From: Paraburkholderia flagellata
GTDB taxonomy: Bacteria > Pseudomonadota > Gammaproteobacteria > Burkholderiales > Burkholderiaceae
Direction of reading: 5' to 3'
Assembly: GCF_021390645.1 (NCBI RefSeq)
Contig: NZ_JAJEJT010000002.1
Coordinates: 930,001-994,000 of the forward strand
DNA length: 64,000 nucleotides
Shown here: positions 1-8,805 of the stretch, piece by piece
Layout of the letters: each line of letters opens with the position of its first letter
How positions within the stretch are numbered: the first letter of the stretch is position 1
Notes under the pieces: generated by a model
Database searches by the model: none
What the model saw: only the letters and a program-made list of their open reading frames with translations
What the model was told of the DNA's origin: nothing
Position numbers and translations under genes: made by a program

Positions 1-1
1 G

Positions 2-49
2 GCATTGCGGCCGGGACAGAAAATTAACTGGACCGAGGCCCCCAGGTGA
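2..49 (+). CDS. C-terminal end of an upstream protein, probably the RND membrane-fusion subunit (partial)
   Basis: The frame beginning at base 2 stays open for 15 codons and ends at TGA 47-49, which overlaps the GTG start of the RND permease in a GTGA junction. The residues LRPGQKI resemble the glycine-rich end of HlyD/AcrA-type adaptor proteins (seen). Adaptor genes usually sit directly upstream of RND permeases (family knowledge). With so few residues the identity is inferred mainly from position and translational coupling. Confidence 0.45.
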   Translation, partial: ALRPGQKINWTEAPR

Positions 50-3000
50 TTGGCCCGAATCTTTCCGAGTGGGCGCTTTCCAAGCGCCCCCTGGTGGTGT
101 TCCTGATGATCGCTGCGCTTGTCGCGGGAACGCTGTCATTTCTCCGGTTGGGGCGCGCGGAAGATCCGGTCTTTACATTCCGCACCATGGTGGTGGCCGC
201 CGCGTGGCCGGGGGCCACCGTCGACGACACGCTCTCGCAGGTGACCGAGCGGCTCGAACGCACGTTGCAGGAGACCCGTCACCTCGATCGCATACGCAGC
301 TATACGACAGCGGGTCAGACGACGATCTTCGTCGATCTTCTGCAATCCACGCCACCCTCCGAAGTCCAGGACATCTGGTATCAGGTTCGCAAAAACGTGG
401 GTGATATGCGGCAAACGCTGCCGGCGGGCACGCTCGGGCCGTTCTTCAATGATGACTTCGGCGACACCTACGGCATCATCTACGGATTCACGGCCGACGG
501 CTACAACATGCGCCAGTTGCGTGATCGCGTCGAGGCGATTCGCTCGCGTTTGCTGCTGGTGCCGGACGTTTCGAAGATCGAGGTCCTGGGCGCGCAGGAC
601 GAACAGATCTACATCGAGTTCTCGACCACCCGTCTCGCGGGCCTGCGTCTGGACTATCCGACCATCGTCGCGGCATTGAGAGCGCAAAATCTCATCAGGC
701 CGACCGGCGTCCTGCAAACCGGGCAGGAGCGGGTGTTCTTCAGGGTGACGGGCGCCTTCGATTCCGAACGCGACATCGAGAATGTCAACCTGGTGCTGGG
801 AGGGCGCATCGTACGCCTGGGCGATATCGCCACCGTCAGACGCGGCTTCGCCGACCCTCCACAGCCCATGTTCCGCGTCAACGGCAAGCCGGCCATCGGG
901 CTCGCGATCGCCATGCGCGATTCGGGTGACATACTGGCGCTCGGTCGCAACCTGAAGGCCGAGATGGCCGACGCCACCGCGAACCTGCCAGGCGGCATCG
1001 AGCCGTTCCTGGTCGCCAATCAGTCGGATACCGTCGATGTCGCGATCAACGACTTCATGGCGTCGCTCTGGCAGGCCATCATCATCATCCTGGTGTGCAG
1101 CTTCGTAAGTCTGGGCATACGGCCGGGGACGGTGGTGGCATTGTCGATCCCGCTGACGCTCGCGATCGTCTTCGGGGTCATGGACGTCGTGCACATCGAC
1201 CTGCACCGGGTGTCGTTAGGAGCGCTGATCATCGCGTTGACTTTGCTGGTCGACGACGCCATGACCACGGTCGACGCCATGATCAACCGCCTCGCCGCCG
1301 GTGACAGCAAGGATCAGGCCGCGACTTTCGCATACCGCACGCTGGCCGCGCCAATGCTGATCGGCACGCTCGTATCGATATCCAGTTTCGTGCCGATTGG
1401 CTTCGCGAAGAGTTCGGCCGGCGAATATACGTTTTCCATTTTTTCGGTGGTGGCGATCGCACTGCTCGCGTCGTGGTTCGGCGCGGTGATTTTCTCGCCG
1501 CTGGTCGGTGTGGTGATCCTGAAAGCGCCCAAGGCGGAGAAGGAGCCGCGCAAACCCGGCAAAATGCTCACAGCTTATGGCCGCTTCCTGCGTGGCGCGC
1601 TGCGGCTGAGGTGGTTGACGATTGCCATCACGCTCGCGGCGTTCGTGGTGTCGATCTTCCTCGTGCGGTTCGTGCCGCGGCAGTTCTTTCCCGCTTCGGA
1701 CCGGCCCGAACTGACGATGGATCTGACCTTGCGCCAAAACGCGTCCATCCACGCGACCGAAGACCAGGTCGCGCGGCTCGAAGCCATTTTGAAAAGCGAT
1801 CCGGATGTCGATCATTTCAGCAGCTACGTGGGCCGCGGCGCAGTGCGCTTTATTCTCACGCTCAATGCTCAGTTGCCCAATCCGTTTTTCGCACAGATCA
1901 TTGTGGTCGCGAAAAGTCTCGAGGCGCGGGACCGGCTGCAATTGAAACTGGAGAAGATACTGAGCGACCAATTCCCCGGCATCGTCGCTCGCGTGTCGCC
2001 GCTGGAACTGGGGCCGCCAGTGGGGTGGCCGTTGCAGTATCGCGTTTCTGGCCCCGACCCGGCGCAGGTGCGCAGGGTCGCACTCGATCTGGCCGGTATC
2101 GTGGGTGCGGACGAGCGAACGCGCCACATCAATTTCGACTGGATGGAACCGGCCCGGCAGATCCGCATTCACATCAACCAGGATGAAGCGCGTCAACTCG
2201 GCGTGAGTTCCGCTGCGCTGGCCGCCATCATGAACACCGTCATTACCGGCACGCCGCTCACGCAGATACGCGACGACATCTACCTTGTCAACGTCGTCGC
2301 GCGAGCGCAGGAAGAGCAGCCGCTGACGGTCCAGTCGCTGAGTACGTTGCAGGTTCCCACGCCGAGCGGGCGCATGGTTCCACTCAGCCAGTTCGCGACG
2401 TTCACTGAGGAACAGGAGTCGCCGCTGATATGGCGGCGTAACCGCGTGCCGACGCTCACGGTGCGCGCCGACGTGATGCATGGCAAGCTGCCCGACGAAG
2501 TCGTCGCAACGCTCGCGCCGAAGATCGATGCGTTCAATGCGAAGCTGCCCAAGGGCTACCACGTCGCGACCGGCGGCATCTTCGAGGAAAGTGCGATCTC
2601 GCAAGCCTCGGTGTTCGCCGTGGTCCCGGTGATGATCGTGCTGATGCTGACGAGCATGATGCTGCTACTCGTGAGCTTCAAGCGCCTGGCCATGGTGGTC
2701 TCGGTGATGCCATTGGGCCTGATAGGCGTGGTGCTCGCGCTGCTGATTTTCAACCGGCCGCTTGGTTTCGTCGCCATCCTGGGCATTCTCGCGTTGATCG
2801 GCATGATCGCGAAGAACGGCCTGATCCTGATTGTGCAGATCGAGACCTATCGGCAAGAGGGTATGGGTGTGCTCGAGGCCGTTGTCGCCTCGGGCACTTC
2901 GCGCATACGGCCAATGATGTTGACGTCGATCTCGACCGTGTTCGGCCTGATCCCAATCGCGCCCACCGTGTTCTGGGGCGCCATGGCCTTCGCAATCATG

Positions 3001-3123
3001 GGCGGCTTGCTTGTGGCGACGGTACTGACCCTGGTGTTCCTGCCGGCGCTGTACATGGTCGTGTTCGGCAAGGAAGACCGGCCGCCGTCGCAGTCTTCGG
3101 GGATGGCGAGCGGGGCGACGTGA
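46..3123 (+). CDS. RND (HAE1) family multidrug efflux permease
   Basis: This is an inner-membrane proton-driven pump that would export amphiphilic drugs or metabolites with an adaptor and an outer-membrane channel. At 1025 residues it has full AcrB-family length. An N-terminal cytoplasmic stretch and TM1 come first, then a large periplasmic loop, TM2-6 near residues 330-520, a second periplasmic loop, and TM8-12 near 850-1010. The proton-relay pair is visible as D403-D404 in LLVDDAMTTVD of TM4, and a conserved lysine lies in GMIAKNGLILI of TM10. The GTG start at 46 is used because an in-frame TAA lies at 25-27 and no ATG intervenes; it overlaps the upstream stop. The matching outer-membrane factor is probably the gene at 8806, beyond the seven Mrp genes. 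The substrate cannot be read from sequence. Confidence 0.93.
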   Translation: MIGPNLSEWALSKRPLVVFLMIAALVAGTLSFLRLGRAEDPVFTFRTMVVAAAWPGATVDDTLSQVTERLERTLQETRHLDRIRSYTTAGQTTIFVDLLQSTPPSEVQDIWYQVRKNVGDMRQTLPAGTLGPFFNDDFGDTYGIIYGFTADGYNMRQLRDRVEAIRSRLLLVPDVSKIEVLGAQDEQIYIEFSTTRLAGLRLDYPTIVAALRAQNLIRPTGVLQTGQERVFFRVTGAFDSERDIENVNLVLGGRIVRLGDIATVRRGFADPPQPMFRVNGKPAIGLAIAMRDSGDILALGRNLKAEMADATANLPGGIEPFLVANQSDTVDVAINDFMASLWQAIIIILVCSFVSLGIRPGTVVALSIPLTLAIVFGVMDVVHIDLHRVSLGALIIALTLLVDDAMTTVDAMINRLAAGDSKDQAATFAYRTLAAPMLIGTLVSISSFVPIGFAKSSAGEYTFSIFSVVAIALLASWFGAVIFSPLVGVVILKAPKAEKEPRKPGKMLTAYGRFLRGALRLRWLTIAITLAAFVVSIFLVRFVPRQFFPASDRPELTMDLTLRQNASIHATEDQVARLEAILKSDPDVDHFSSYVGRGAVRFILTLNAQLPNPFFAQIIVVAKSLEARDRLQLKLEKILSDQFPGIVARVSPLELGPPVGWPLQYRVSGPDPAQVRRVALDLAGIVGADERTRHINFDWMEPARQIRIHINQDEARQLGVSSAALAAIMNTVITGTPLTQIRDDIYLVNVVARAQEEQPLTVQSLSTLQVPTPSGRMVPLSQFATFTEEQESPLIWRRNRVPTLTVRADVMHGKLPDEVVATLAPKIDAFNAKLPKGYHVATGGIFEESAISQASVFAVVPVMIVLMLTSMMLLLVSFKRLAMVVSVMPLGLIGVVLALLIFNRPLGFVAILGILALIGMIAKNGLILIVQIETYRQEGMGVLEAVVASGTSRIRPMMLTSISTVFGLIPIAPTVFWGAMAFAIMGGLLVATVLTLVFLPALYMVVFGKEDRPPSQSSGMASGAT

Positions 3124-3204
3124 GCCACCGTGGCCTGACTCCATCCGGTAGACGCCCGCCGTTTTCGCGCACGCTGGTTTTTCCATAGAGGAGGCGCATC
3201 TTCC

Positions 3205-3732
3205 ATGAGCTCACCAACGCTCCGTGCTTTCCTGCTCGACTGGCGTTCGCATTGGCGCGTCGCGCTGGCACGCGCGGTTTGCTTTCTCGCGCTATGGATC
3301 ATCCTGATGCCGAGCGTGAAGCCGGCCGATCTCATCTGCGGCCTGATTGCGACGCTCGTCGCGACGCAGATGAGCCTGCGTCTCCTGCCGCCCGCCGCGG
3401 GAAAGGTGCGCCTCGGCGCCTTGATCGTGTTCGTGCCGCATTTCCTCGTGCAGTCGCTGCTCGCTGGCATCGACGTGGCGCGCCGCGCCTTGGACCCGCG
3501 CCTGCCTTTGCGGCCGGGTATCGTGGTCTATCGTGTCGGTTTTCCGCCGGGGACGGCGCGCAATGGTTTCGCCATCATCACGAGCCTCTTGCCTGGCTCG
3601 CTTCCGGTTGACGAGACCGCGGACGGGCTCGTTTACCACTGTCTCGACACCTCGCAGCGGGTTGCCGAACAACTGGCGGATGAAGAACGGCGCCTCGCGG
3701 GTGCACTGGTCAGCGGTGAACGTCATGGCTGA
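3205..3732 (+). CDS. mrpE: Mrp/Mnh-type cation:proton antiporter subunit E
   Basis: MrpE-family membrane protein of 175 residues, normal for the family. It belongs to a hetero-oligomeric inner-membrane complex exchanging monovalent cations for protons. Hydrophobic segments lie near residues 20-65 and 75-95, and a conserved cytoplasmic C-terminal region contains GFAIITSLLPGSLPVD, typical of MrpE (NAIT.TPGT.-type motif). It follows the RND permease by 81 bases on the same strand and overlaps mrpF by 8 bases. A GAGG ribosome site lies about a dozen bases before the ATG. This gene opens an uninterrupted E-F-G-B-C-D-D' series. Confidence 0.88.
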   Translation: MSSPTLRAFLLDWRSHWRVALARAVCFLALWIILMPSVKPADLICGLIATLVATQMSLRLLPPAAGKVRLGALIVFVPHFLVQSLLAGIDVARRALDPRLPLRPGIVVYRVGFPPGTARNGFAIITSLLPGSLPVDETADGLVYHCLDTSQRVAEQLADEERRLAGALVSGERHG

Positions 3733-4009
3733 CGTGCTCATTGCCGTTTGCGCGCTGGTGCTGCTCATGGTGGCCGTGGGCTTGTTGAGCGTGCTGCGCG
3801 GGCCCACGCGCGCCGACCGGATGATGGCCGCGCAACTCTTCGGCACGGGAGGGATTGCGGCCTTGCTGCTGGTCGGGACGGCAAGCGGCGTCGAGGCGGT
3901 AGTGGATGTGGCGTTGACGCTCGCCGTGCTTGCGGCGTTCGCGTCGGTGGCCTTCGTCAAGGCCGATCGTCAGGCAGAAGGCGATATCGCGCAGGAGGAC
4001 CGGAAATGA
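3725..4009 (+). CDS. mrpF: Mrp/Mnh-type cation:proton antiporter subunit F
   Basis: Small three-helix membrane subunit of 94 residues. The motif RGPTRADRMMA after TM1 is the MrpF/PhaF signature. The ATG at 3725 was chosen over upstream in-frame starts because it opens directly on the hydrophobic TM1 (MADVLIAVCALVLLMVAVG) and overlaps the end of mrpE by 8 bases, as in other Mrp operons. Its stop overlaps the mrpG start (ATGA). Like subunit G it is a minor membrane subunit of the antiporter complex. Confidence 0.88.
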   Translation: MADVLIAVCALVLLMVAVGLLSVLRGPTRADRMMAAQLFGTGGIAALLLVGTASGVEAVVDVALTLAVLAAFASVAFVKADRQAEGDIAQEDRK

Positions 4010-4299
4010 AAACAGCAGCCGACATCTTCACGATCATTGCCATGCTCGCCGGCATTTTCTTCTTCGTGGCCGGTACAGTCGGGCTGTTGCGGTTCCCGGA
4101 CACATACACGCGGCTGCACGCGCTGACCAAGGCCGACAATCTGGGCCTCGGCATGGTGGTGCTGGGGCTGTTGCCGCAGACGGGGCATATCGTGATCGCC
4201 CTCAAGCTGATCGTGGTCTGGCTGCTGGTGATGCTGACGTCGTCCGATGTGTCGCAACTCATCGCGCGCGCCGCGCGCCGGCAGGAGGAGGGCACATGA
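4006..4299 (+). CDS. mrpG: Mrp/Mnh-type cation:proton antiporter subunit G
   Basis: Membrane subunit of 97 residues with three predicted helices. Its signature is the region after TM1, GTVGLLRFPDTYTRLHA, with TKADNLG following; the RFPD.Y.R.HA.TKADT.G pattern is highly conserved in MrpG/PhaG/MnhG. The ATG at 4006 overlaps the mrpF stop (ATGA), and its own stop overlaps the next start in the same way. An AGGAGG-like site precedes the ATG. Confidence 0.9.
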   Translation: MKTAADIFTIIAMLAGIFFFVAGTVGLLRFPDTYTRLHALTKADNLGLGMVVLGLLPQTGHIVIALKLIVVWLLVMLTSSDVSQLIARAARRQEEGT

Positions 4300-5240
4300 T
4301 CTCCGCCATCTCTGTCGGCATCGGGATTCTGCTGCTGGCGCTTGCGCTCTGGACCGTCGTTGTGCGCGATACGTTCGCCGCGGTCGCCGGGTTCATCCCT
4401 TACGGCCTGCTGCTCACGTTGGCCTGGCTGGTGCTGCGCGCTGTCGACGTCGCGTTGACCGAGGCGGCCATCGGTGCGGGCCTGACCGGCGCGCTGCTGA
4501 TCCGCGCGGCTTCGCGGCTGGAGGCAACCGAAGCGGCGGCCCAGGCCGAAACACCTGGCCTTGCGATACGCGTCGCAGCTGGAGTGGCCGCCACGGCGGT
4601 CACCGTCGTGATCGCCGTTAGCCTGTTGAGCTTGCCGGACCCGGCCCCGACTCTCGCGCCCGAGGTGGCGCGAAACATTCAGACGACGGGCGTCGGCAAT
4701 CCGATCACGGCCGTCCTGCTGTCGTTTCGCGCGATCGACACGCTGCTGGAAGCCATCGTGTTGCTGTTCGGCGTGGTCGGCGTCTGGTCGCTGGCGCCGG
4801 ATCGCTGCTGGGGCGGCAGGCCGGGACTCGCGCAGAGGGTCAGTCCCAACGACATTCTGGTGTATCTCGCGCGCGTATTGCCGCCGATAGGCGTCGTGAT
4901 CGGCATCTACATTTTCTGGGTCGGCGCCGATCATCCAGGCGGCAAGTTCCAGGGCGCCACGGTGATTGCCGCCATGTGGCTGCTCGTCATGATGTCCGGT
5001 CTGCGCGATGCTCCGCCGGTCAGTCGCCGCTGGCTGCGCGCCGTGCTGATCCTCGGGCCGGCGGTCTTCATCGCGCTTGGCCTGCTCGGCGCCGTCATGG
5101 CGGGAGCGTTTCTGGCGTACCCCGATGGCTGGGCGAAGACGTGGATCATCATCATTGAAGCCGCGTTGCTGCCTTCGCTTGCCGTAACCCTGGTACTCCT
5201 GCTGGTCGGGCCGCCGCAGCGGCCGGAGGTGAACGCATGA
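4296..5240 (+). CDS. mrpB: Mrp antiporter subunit B, with an N-terminal DUF4040/MrpA-tail-like domain fused to MnhB
   Basis: The 314-residue protein joins two modules. The N-terminal 80 or so residues (helices around VLRAVDVALTEAAIGAGLTGALL) match the DUF4040/MbhD-like module that is the C-terminal part of classical MrpA. The rest, from about residue 120, is MnhB-like and contains GADHPGGKFQGATVIAA, the characteristic MnhB motif (..EPGGGFQGG...). This two-module form is known in Mrp variants related to membrane-bound hydrogenases (family knowledge). The start overlaps the mrpG stop and the stop overlaps the mrpC start. It supplies the part of MrpA that the two D-type subunits lack. Confidence 0.82.
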   Translation: MISAISVGIGILLLALALWTVVVRDTFAAVAGFIPYGLLLTLAWLVLRAVDVALTEAAIGAGLTGALLIRAASRLEATEAAAQAETPGLAIRVAAGVAATAVTVVIAVSLLSLPDPAPTLAPEVARNIQTTGVGNPITAVLLSFRAIDTLLEAIVLLFGVVGVWSLAPDRCWGGRPGLAQRVSPNDILVYLARVLPPIGVVIGIYIFWVGADHPGGKFQGATVIAAMWLLVMMSGLRDAPPVSRRWLRAVLILGPAVFIALGLLGAVMAGAFLAYPDGWAKTWIIIIEAALLPSLAVTLVLLLVGPPQRPEVNA

Positions 5241-5587
5241 ACGTCTCGCAGCTGTTCGGCTTGACCGCTGCCGCCCTGGTGGGTCTTGGCATGTATGGCC
5301 TGATCGTCAACCCGCAGCCCTTGCGCAAGGTGCTGGCCTTCAACCTCACGGGCAACGGCGTTTTTCTGGCGTGTGCCGTGATCGCGCATCGAGGAGCGGG
5401 CGCCGGCATGTCCGGCGATCCAGTGCCGCAGGCGCTGTTGATTACGGCGATTGTCGTGTCGTTTGCCGCTTCCGCGCTGGCCGTCGGACTCATGCTGCGC
5501 AGGTTCTCGGAAACGGGCTCGAATTCGCTTTCGGCGGACGGTGGTGCGGCGGCGGGCGGCGCGCGCGCCAATACGGAGGCGAGGTGA
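5237..5587 (+). CDS. mrpC: Mrp/Mnh-type cation:proton antiporter subunit C (NuoK-like)
   Basis: NuoK/MrpC-like membrane protein of 116 residues with three helices; the family is usually 100-125 residues. The helix after LRKVLAFNLTGNGVFLACAVIA corresponds to the conserved NuoK helix. The hydrophilic tail of about 25 residues (after MLRRFSETGS) is rich in glycine and alanine and is probably disordered. ATGA overlaps join it to mrpB and GTGA to mrpD. In the complex it should pack beside the D-type subunits. Confidence 0.86.
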   Translation: MNVSQLFGLTAAALVGLGMYGLIVNPQPLRKVLAFNLTGNGVFLACAVIAHRGAGAGMSGDPVPQALLITAIVVSFAASALAVGLMLRRFSETGSNSLSADGGAAAGGARANTEAR

Positions 5588-7098
5588 CGACGCTGGCGCT
5601 CACGGGGCAATCAACGCCGGGCGGCCTGCTGCTGGTGCTCGCCGTGTTGTTGCCTTTTGCCGGGATGCTGGCGGGGTTGGCGCTCGGTGGCCGCCACGCG
5701 CAACGCGTGGCCTGGGTGACGATCGCCTTCGGTATCGGCATGGTGCTGGAAATTGCGGCCAGGCTGCTGGTCTCGGGCGACGCATTGCGCTATCTGCTGG
5801 GCGGCTGGTCGCCGCCGCTGGGCGTCATGCTTCGCGCCGACGGCCTCTCGGTCTGCATGATGCTCGTGGTCGCCGTGGTGGTGGGGGCGGTGGCGATTTA
5901 CGCCAATGGCGACTTCGGCACGCCGTCCGGCACGAGCGAAGCACGCGCGCCGCTGGCATTCTGGCTGCTGCTGCTGGCGGTGTGGGGAGCGCTCAATCTG
6001 GTGTTCGTGAGCGGAGACATCTTTACGCTCTACGTCGCGCTCGAACTGCTGACTTTTGCGGGCGTGCCTCTCGTGTCACTCGACGGCCGCGCCGAAACTT
6101 TGCAGGCTGCGTTGCGCTATCTGCTGTACGCGCTGATCGGGTCGATGCTGTATCTGCTGGGGGTTTTTCTGCTCTATGGCGCCTATGGCACGCTGGACAT
6201 CGCGCTGCTTGCCGCGAGGATCGGTGCGCAGCCGCTAGCCTGGACCGCGTTGGCGTTGATGACGGCCGGCATGCTCGCCAAAACCGCGCTGTTCCCGCTG
6301 CATCTGTGGTTGCCGCCGGCGCACGCGGGCGCGCCCGCCGCCGCGAGCGCGCTGCTGTCGGCATTGGTCATCAAGGGATCGTGGTTCGTGGTGGTGCGGT
6401 TGTGGATCGACGTCTTCGCCGGCATCGTGAGCGGCTCCTGCGCGCAACTGCTTGCGGGTCTGGGGGCGCTCGCGATCGTCTTCGGCAATGTGGTGGCGCT
6501 GCGCCAGGTACGGCTGAAGCTCTTGATCGCTTATTCGACGGTCGCCCAGATCGGCTATCTGTTCCTGCTGTTCCCGCTTGCCGTGCAGCACGAAAGCGCC
6601 CGAGCCGTCACGGGCGGCTTGTTGCAGGCCGTATCGCACGCGAGCGCAAAAGCGGCCATGTTCCTCGCGGCCGGTCTGATCTATAGCACGCTGGGGCACG
6701 ACCGTCTGGCCGACCTGCGCGGCGCAGGGCGCGCCTTGCCCATGACGCTGACGGCTTTCGCGCTGGCCGGCGCCACGCTGATCGGATTGCCCCCTTCCGG
6801 GGGCTTTCTGGCCAAGTGGCTGCTGATGTCGGCGGCACTCGCGACGGGGCAATGGTGGTGGGCGCTAGTGATGCTGGTCGGCGGCCTGCTCACGAGCGTC
6901 TACGTCTTCATGGTGGTGGTGCGCGCGATGGAGCCGGCCGCGCCCGGCTGGTCGCCGCAAAAGCAGGTGCCTCGTTACCAGCAGTTCGCCGTGCTTGGCC
7001 TCGCAACGTGTTCCTTCCTGCTTGGCCTTGCCGTACTGCTGCCGGTCGACGTGGCGCAGATTGGCCGCACAGTGATGCCGCCAGCGGGGCTGCCATGA
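5584..7098 (+). CDS. mrpD: Mrp antiporter subunit D, proton-translocating NuoN/MrpD-like
   Basis: A 504-residue multi-helix protein of the NADH-quinone oxidoreductase ND2/ND4/ND5 superfamily. FVSGDIFTLYVALELLTFAG carries the conserved glutamate of TM5. The TM7-8 region has LAKTALFPLHLWLPPAHAGAPA, the lysine and PLH-WLP-AH signature of antiporter-like subunits. LLIAYSTVAQIGYLFL follows. The GTG at 5584 is chosen because it overlaps the mrpC stop (GTGA) and opens about 18 residues before TM1; longer upstream extension would run through mrpC. It would form one of two proton-conducting channels in this complex. Confidence 0.88.
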   Translation: MTTLALTGQSTPGGLLLVLAVLLPFAGMLAGLALGGRHAQRVAWVTIAFGIGMVLEIAARLLVSGDALRYLLGGWSPPLGVMLRADGLSVCMMLVVAVVVGAVAIYANGDFGTPSGTSEARAPLAFWLLLLAVWGALNLVFVSGDIFTLYVALELLTFAGVPLVSLDGRAETLQAALRYLLYALIGSMLYLLGVFLLYGAYGTLDIALLAARIGAQPLAWTALALMTAGMLAKTALFPLHLWLPPAHAGAPAAASALLSALVIKGSWFVVVRLWIDVFAGIVSGSCAQLLAGLGALAIVFGNVVALRQVRLKLLIAYSTVAQIGYLFLLFPLAVQHESARAVTGGLLQAVSHASAKAAMFLAAGLIYSTLGHDRLADLRGAGRALPMTLTAFALAGATLIGLPPSGGFLAKWLLMSAALATGQWWWALVMLVGGLLTSVYVFMVVVRAMEPAAPGWSPQKQVPRYQQFAVLGLATCSFLLGLAVLLPVDVAQIGRTVMPPAGLP

Positions 7099-8735
7099 AC
7101 CTCTCCCAGGCTCTGCTCGCCGCAGCCGTCGGGTTGCCATTGCTGATGCTGCTGCTCTGTGCGTCGGCGCCTGTTCGCAGGCGCCTGCCGTCATGGTTCG
7201 CGATCGCTGCGCTGCCCGCGCTGGCCGCGGCCGTCGGCGGCAGCCAGAGCGAAACCTTGACGCTCGGTCACAGCCGGTTCGCCCTGAGTTTCGCGCTCGA
7301 TACGCCAGGCGCGTTGTTGCTCGGCACGGCGGCGCTGTTGTGGGTCTTCGCCGGAATCTATGCCGCACGATATGTACGCGGTCGCGAATATATCGATGGG
7401 TTTGTCGTCTGCTGGTTCATGGCCTTGACCGGCAGCGTGGGCGTGTTTCTGGCGGCCGATCTGATTGGCTTCTATCTGATGCTGGCAGTGTTGAGCGTCG
7501 GCGCCAGCGGCTTGGTGCTCCAGGGCGACGGGCCCGAAGCCCGATACGCGGGCGCACTCTATCTTGGTGTTGCATTGCTGGCTGAGGCTTTCGTGCTCGG
7601 AGGATTGGTCCTGCTGGCACAGGCCACGCCTCACGGCAGCCTGCTGATTCGCGATGCGGCTGCGGCCTTGCCGGGCTCGCCTTCGCGCAACGCGACGCTG
7701 CTATTGCTGCTGGTTGGCCTCGGCATGAAGGCCGGGATGGTGCCGCTGCATTTCTGGATGCCGCATGCCTATCGCGCTGCACCTGTTCCGGCGGCGGCGG
7801 TGCTCAGCGGCGCGGTGGTGAAGGCCAGCGTGATCGCATTGGTTCGTTTTCTGCCATTTACTTTCAACGACGCATGGCCGCACTTCGGCATGCCTTTCGC
7901 GGCGCTGGGCATGTTCGGCGCGTTCTACGGCGTGGCAATCGGCATCACCCAGTCTCAGCCGAAAGTCGTGCTTGCGTACTCGAGCGTCAGCCAGATGGGC
8001 TTCCTCATGGCCGTGATCGGCATGGGTCTGGCCGCAGGCGATCCCGCTACCGTCGTGGCAGCGGCTTACTATGCCGCGCACCATCTGCTGGTCAAAGGCA
8101 CGCTGTTTCTGGCCGTGGGCGTGGTCGTGCTGACGGGTGCCAGATCGTTGCGACTCGTGCTGCTGCCCACGGCGATCATCGCGCTTGGCCTGGGCGGCTT
8201 GCCGTTGACCGGCGGCGCGTTGGCGAAATACGCGGCCAAGGACCTGCTGTCCGGCAATCTGGCCAGCGTGCTGGCTGCGGCGTCTTCAGCCGCGACCACG
8301 TTGCTGATGCTTCATTTCATGCGCTGTCTGGGAGCCGTGGCCACGACCGATTCCAACGCGCGCGCTCCGGGGCCGCTCAGGGGGGCATGGCTGGCAATGG
8401 TCGTGGTCTCGCTGGCCGTTCCGTGGGTGCTGTATCTGCGTATCCCAGTAGGCTCGCTGCCCGAGGCGCTGGCTCCCGCGGCGCTGTGGTCGGCACTCTG
8501 GCCGGTGCTCGTTGGCGCGGCGCTCGCGATTGGCTGGAGTCGATGGGGCAAGACGGTGCCGTCCGTGCCTGTGGGCGATGTCGGTGGCCTCCTGCGCGGT
8601 CTGCAACGAGGCGGCGCGGGGGCCGCACGAATCGCGGTGTGTACGGATGCGTTCGTGCGAGGCTGGTCCGTGTCCTGTCTGACGCTGTTGCTCGCGGCGC
8701 TGTTGTTCGGTGGCCTGCTCGCGGTGGCCGCGTGA
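7095..8735 (+). CDS. Second antiporter-like subunit (D'), probably replacing the N-terminal half of MrpA
   Basis: A 546-residue membrane protein of the same proton_antipo_M superfamily, reading GMKAGMVPLHFWMPHAYRAAPV and VLAYSSVSQMGFLMAVIG, the same landmarks as in the preceding subunit. It is not the roughly 800-residue MrpA: it lacks the MrpA C-terminal tail, whose equivalent is fused to MrpB here. It ends the Mrp series, with an ATGA overlap at its start. The last 60 residues have a hydrophilic arm and a terminal helix. By analogy with hydrogenase-related Mrp variants it should supply the second ion channel; which ion it moves is not deducible. Confidence 0.82.
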   Translation: MNLSQALLAAAVGLPLLMLLLCASAPVRRRLPSWFAIAALPALAAAVGGSQSETLTLGHSRFALSFALDTPGALLLGTAALLWVFAGIYAARYVRGREYIDGFVVCWFMALTGSVGVFLAADLIGFYLMLAVLSVGASGLVLQGDGPEARYAGALYLGVALLAEAFVLGGLVLLAQATPHGSLLIRDAAAALPGSPSRNATLLLLLVGLGMKAGMVPLHFWMPHAYRAAPVPAAAVLSGAVVKASVIALVRFLPFTFNDAWPHFGMPFAALGMFGAFYGVAIGITQSQPKVVLAYSSVSQMGFLMAVIGMGLAAGDPATVVAAAYYAAHHLLVKGTLFLAVGVVVLTGARSLRLVLLPTAIIALGLGGLPLTGGALAKYAAKDLLSGNLASVLAAASSAATTLLMLHFMRCLGAVATTDSNARAPGPLRGAWLAMVVVSLAVPWVLYLRIPVGSLPEALAPAALWSALWPVLVGAALAIGWSRWGKTVPSVPVGDVGGLLRGLQRGGAGAARIAVCTDAFVRGWSVSCLTLLLAALLFGGLLAVAA

Positions 8736-8805
8736 TGTGTGTGGCGCAAACGACCGCACGGCCTGCGCATACGGGATGCGGTCGCAGCAGAACCTGGAGT
8801 ACGTC

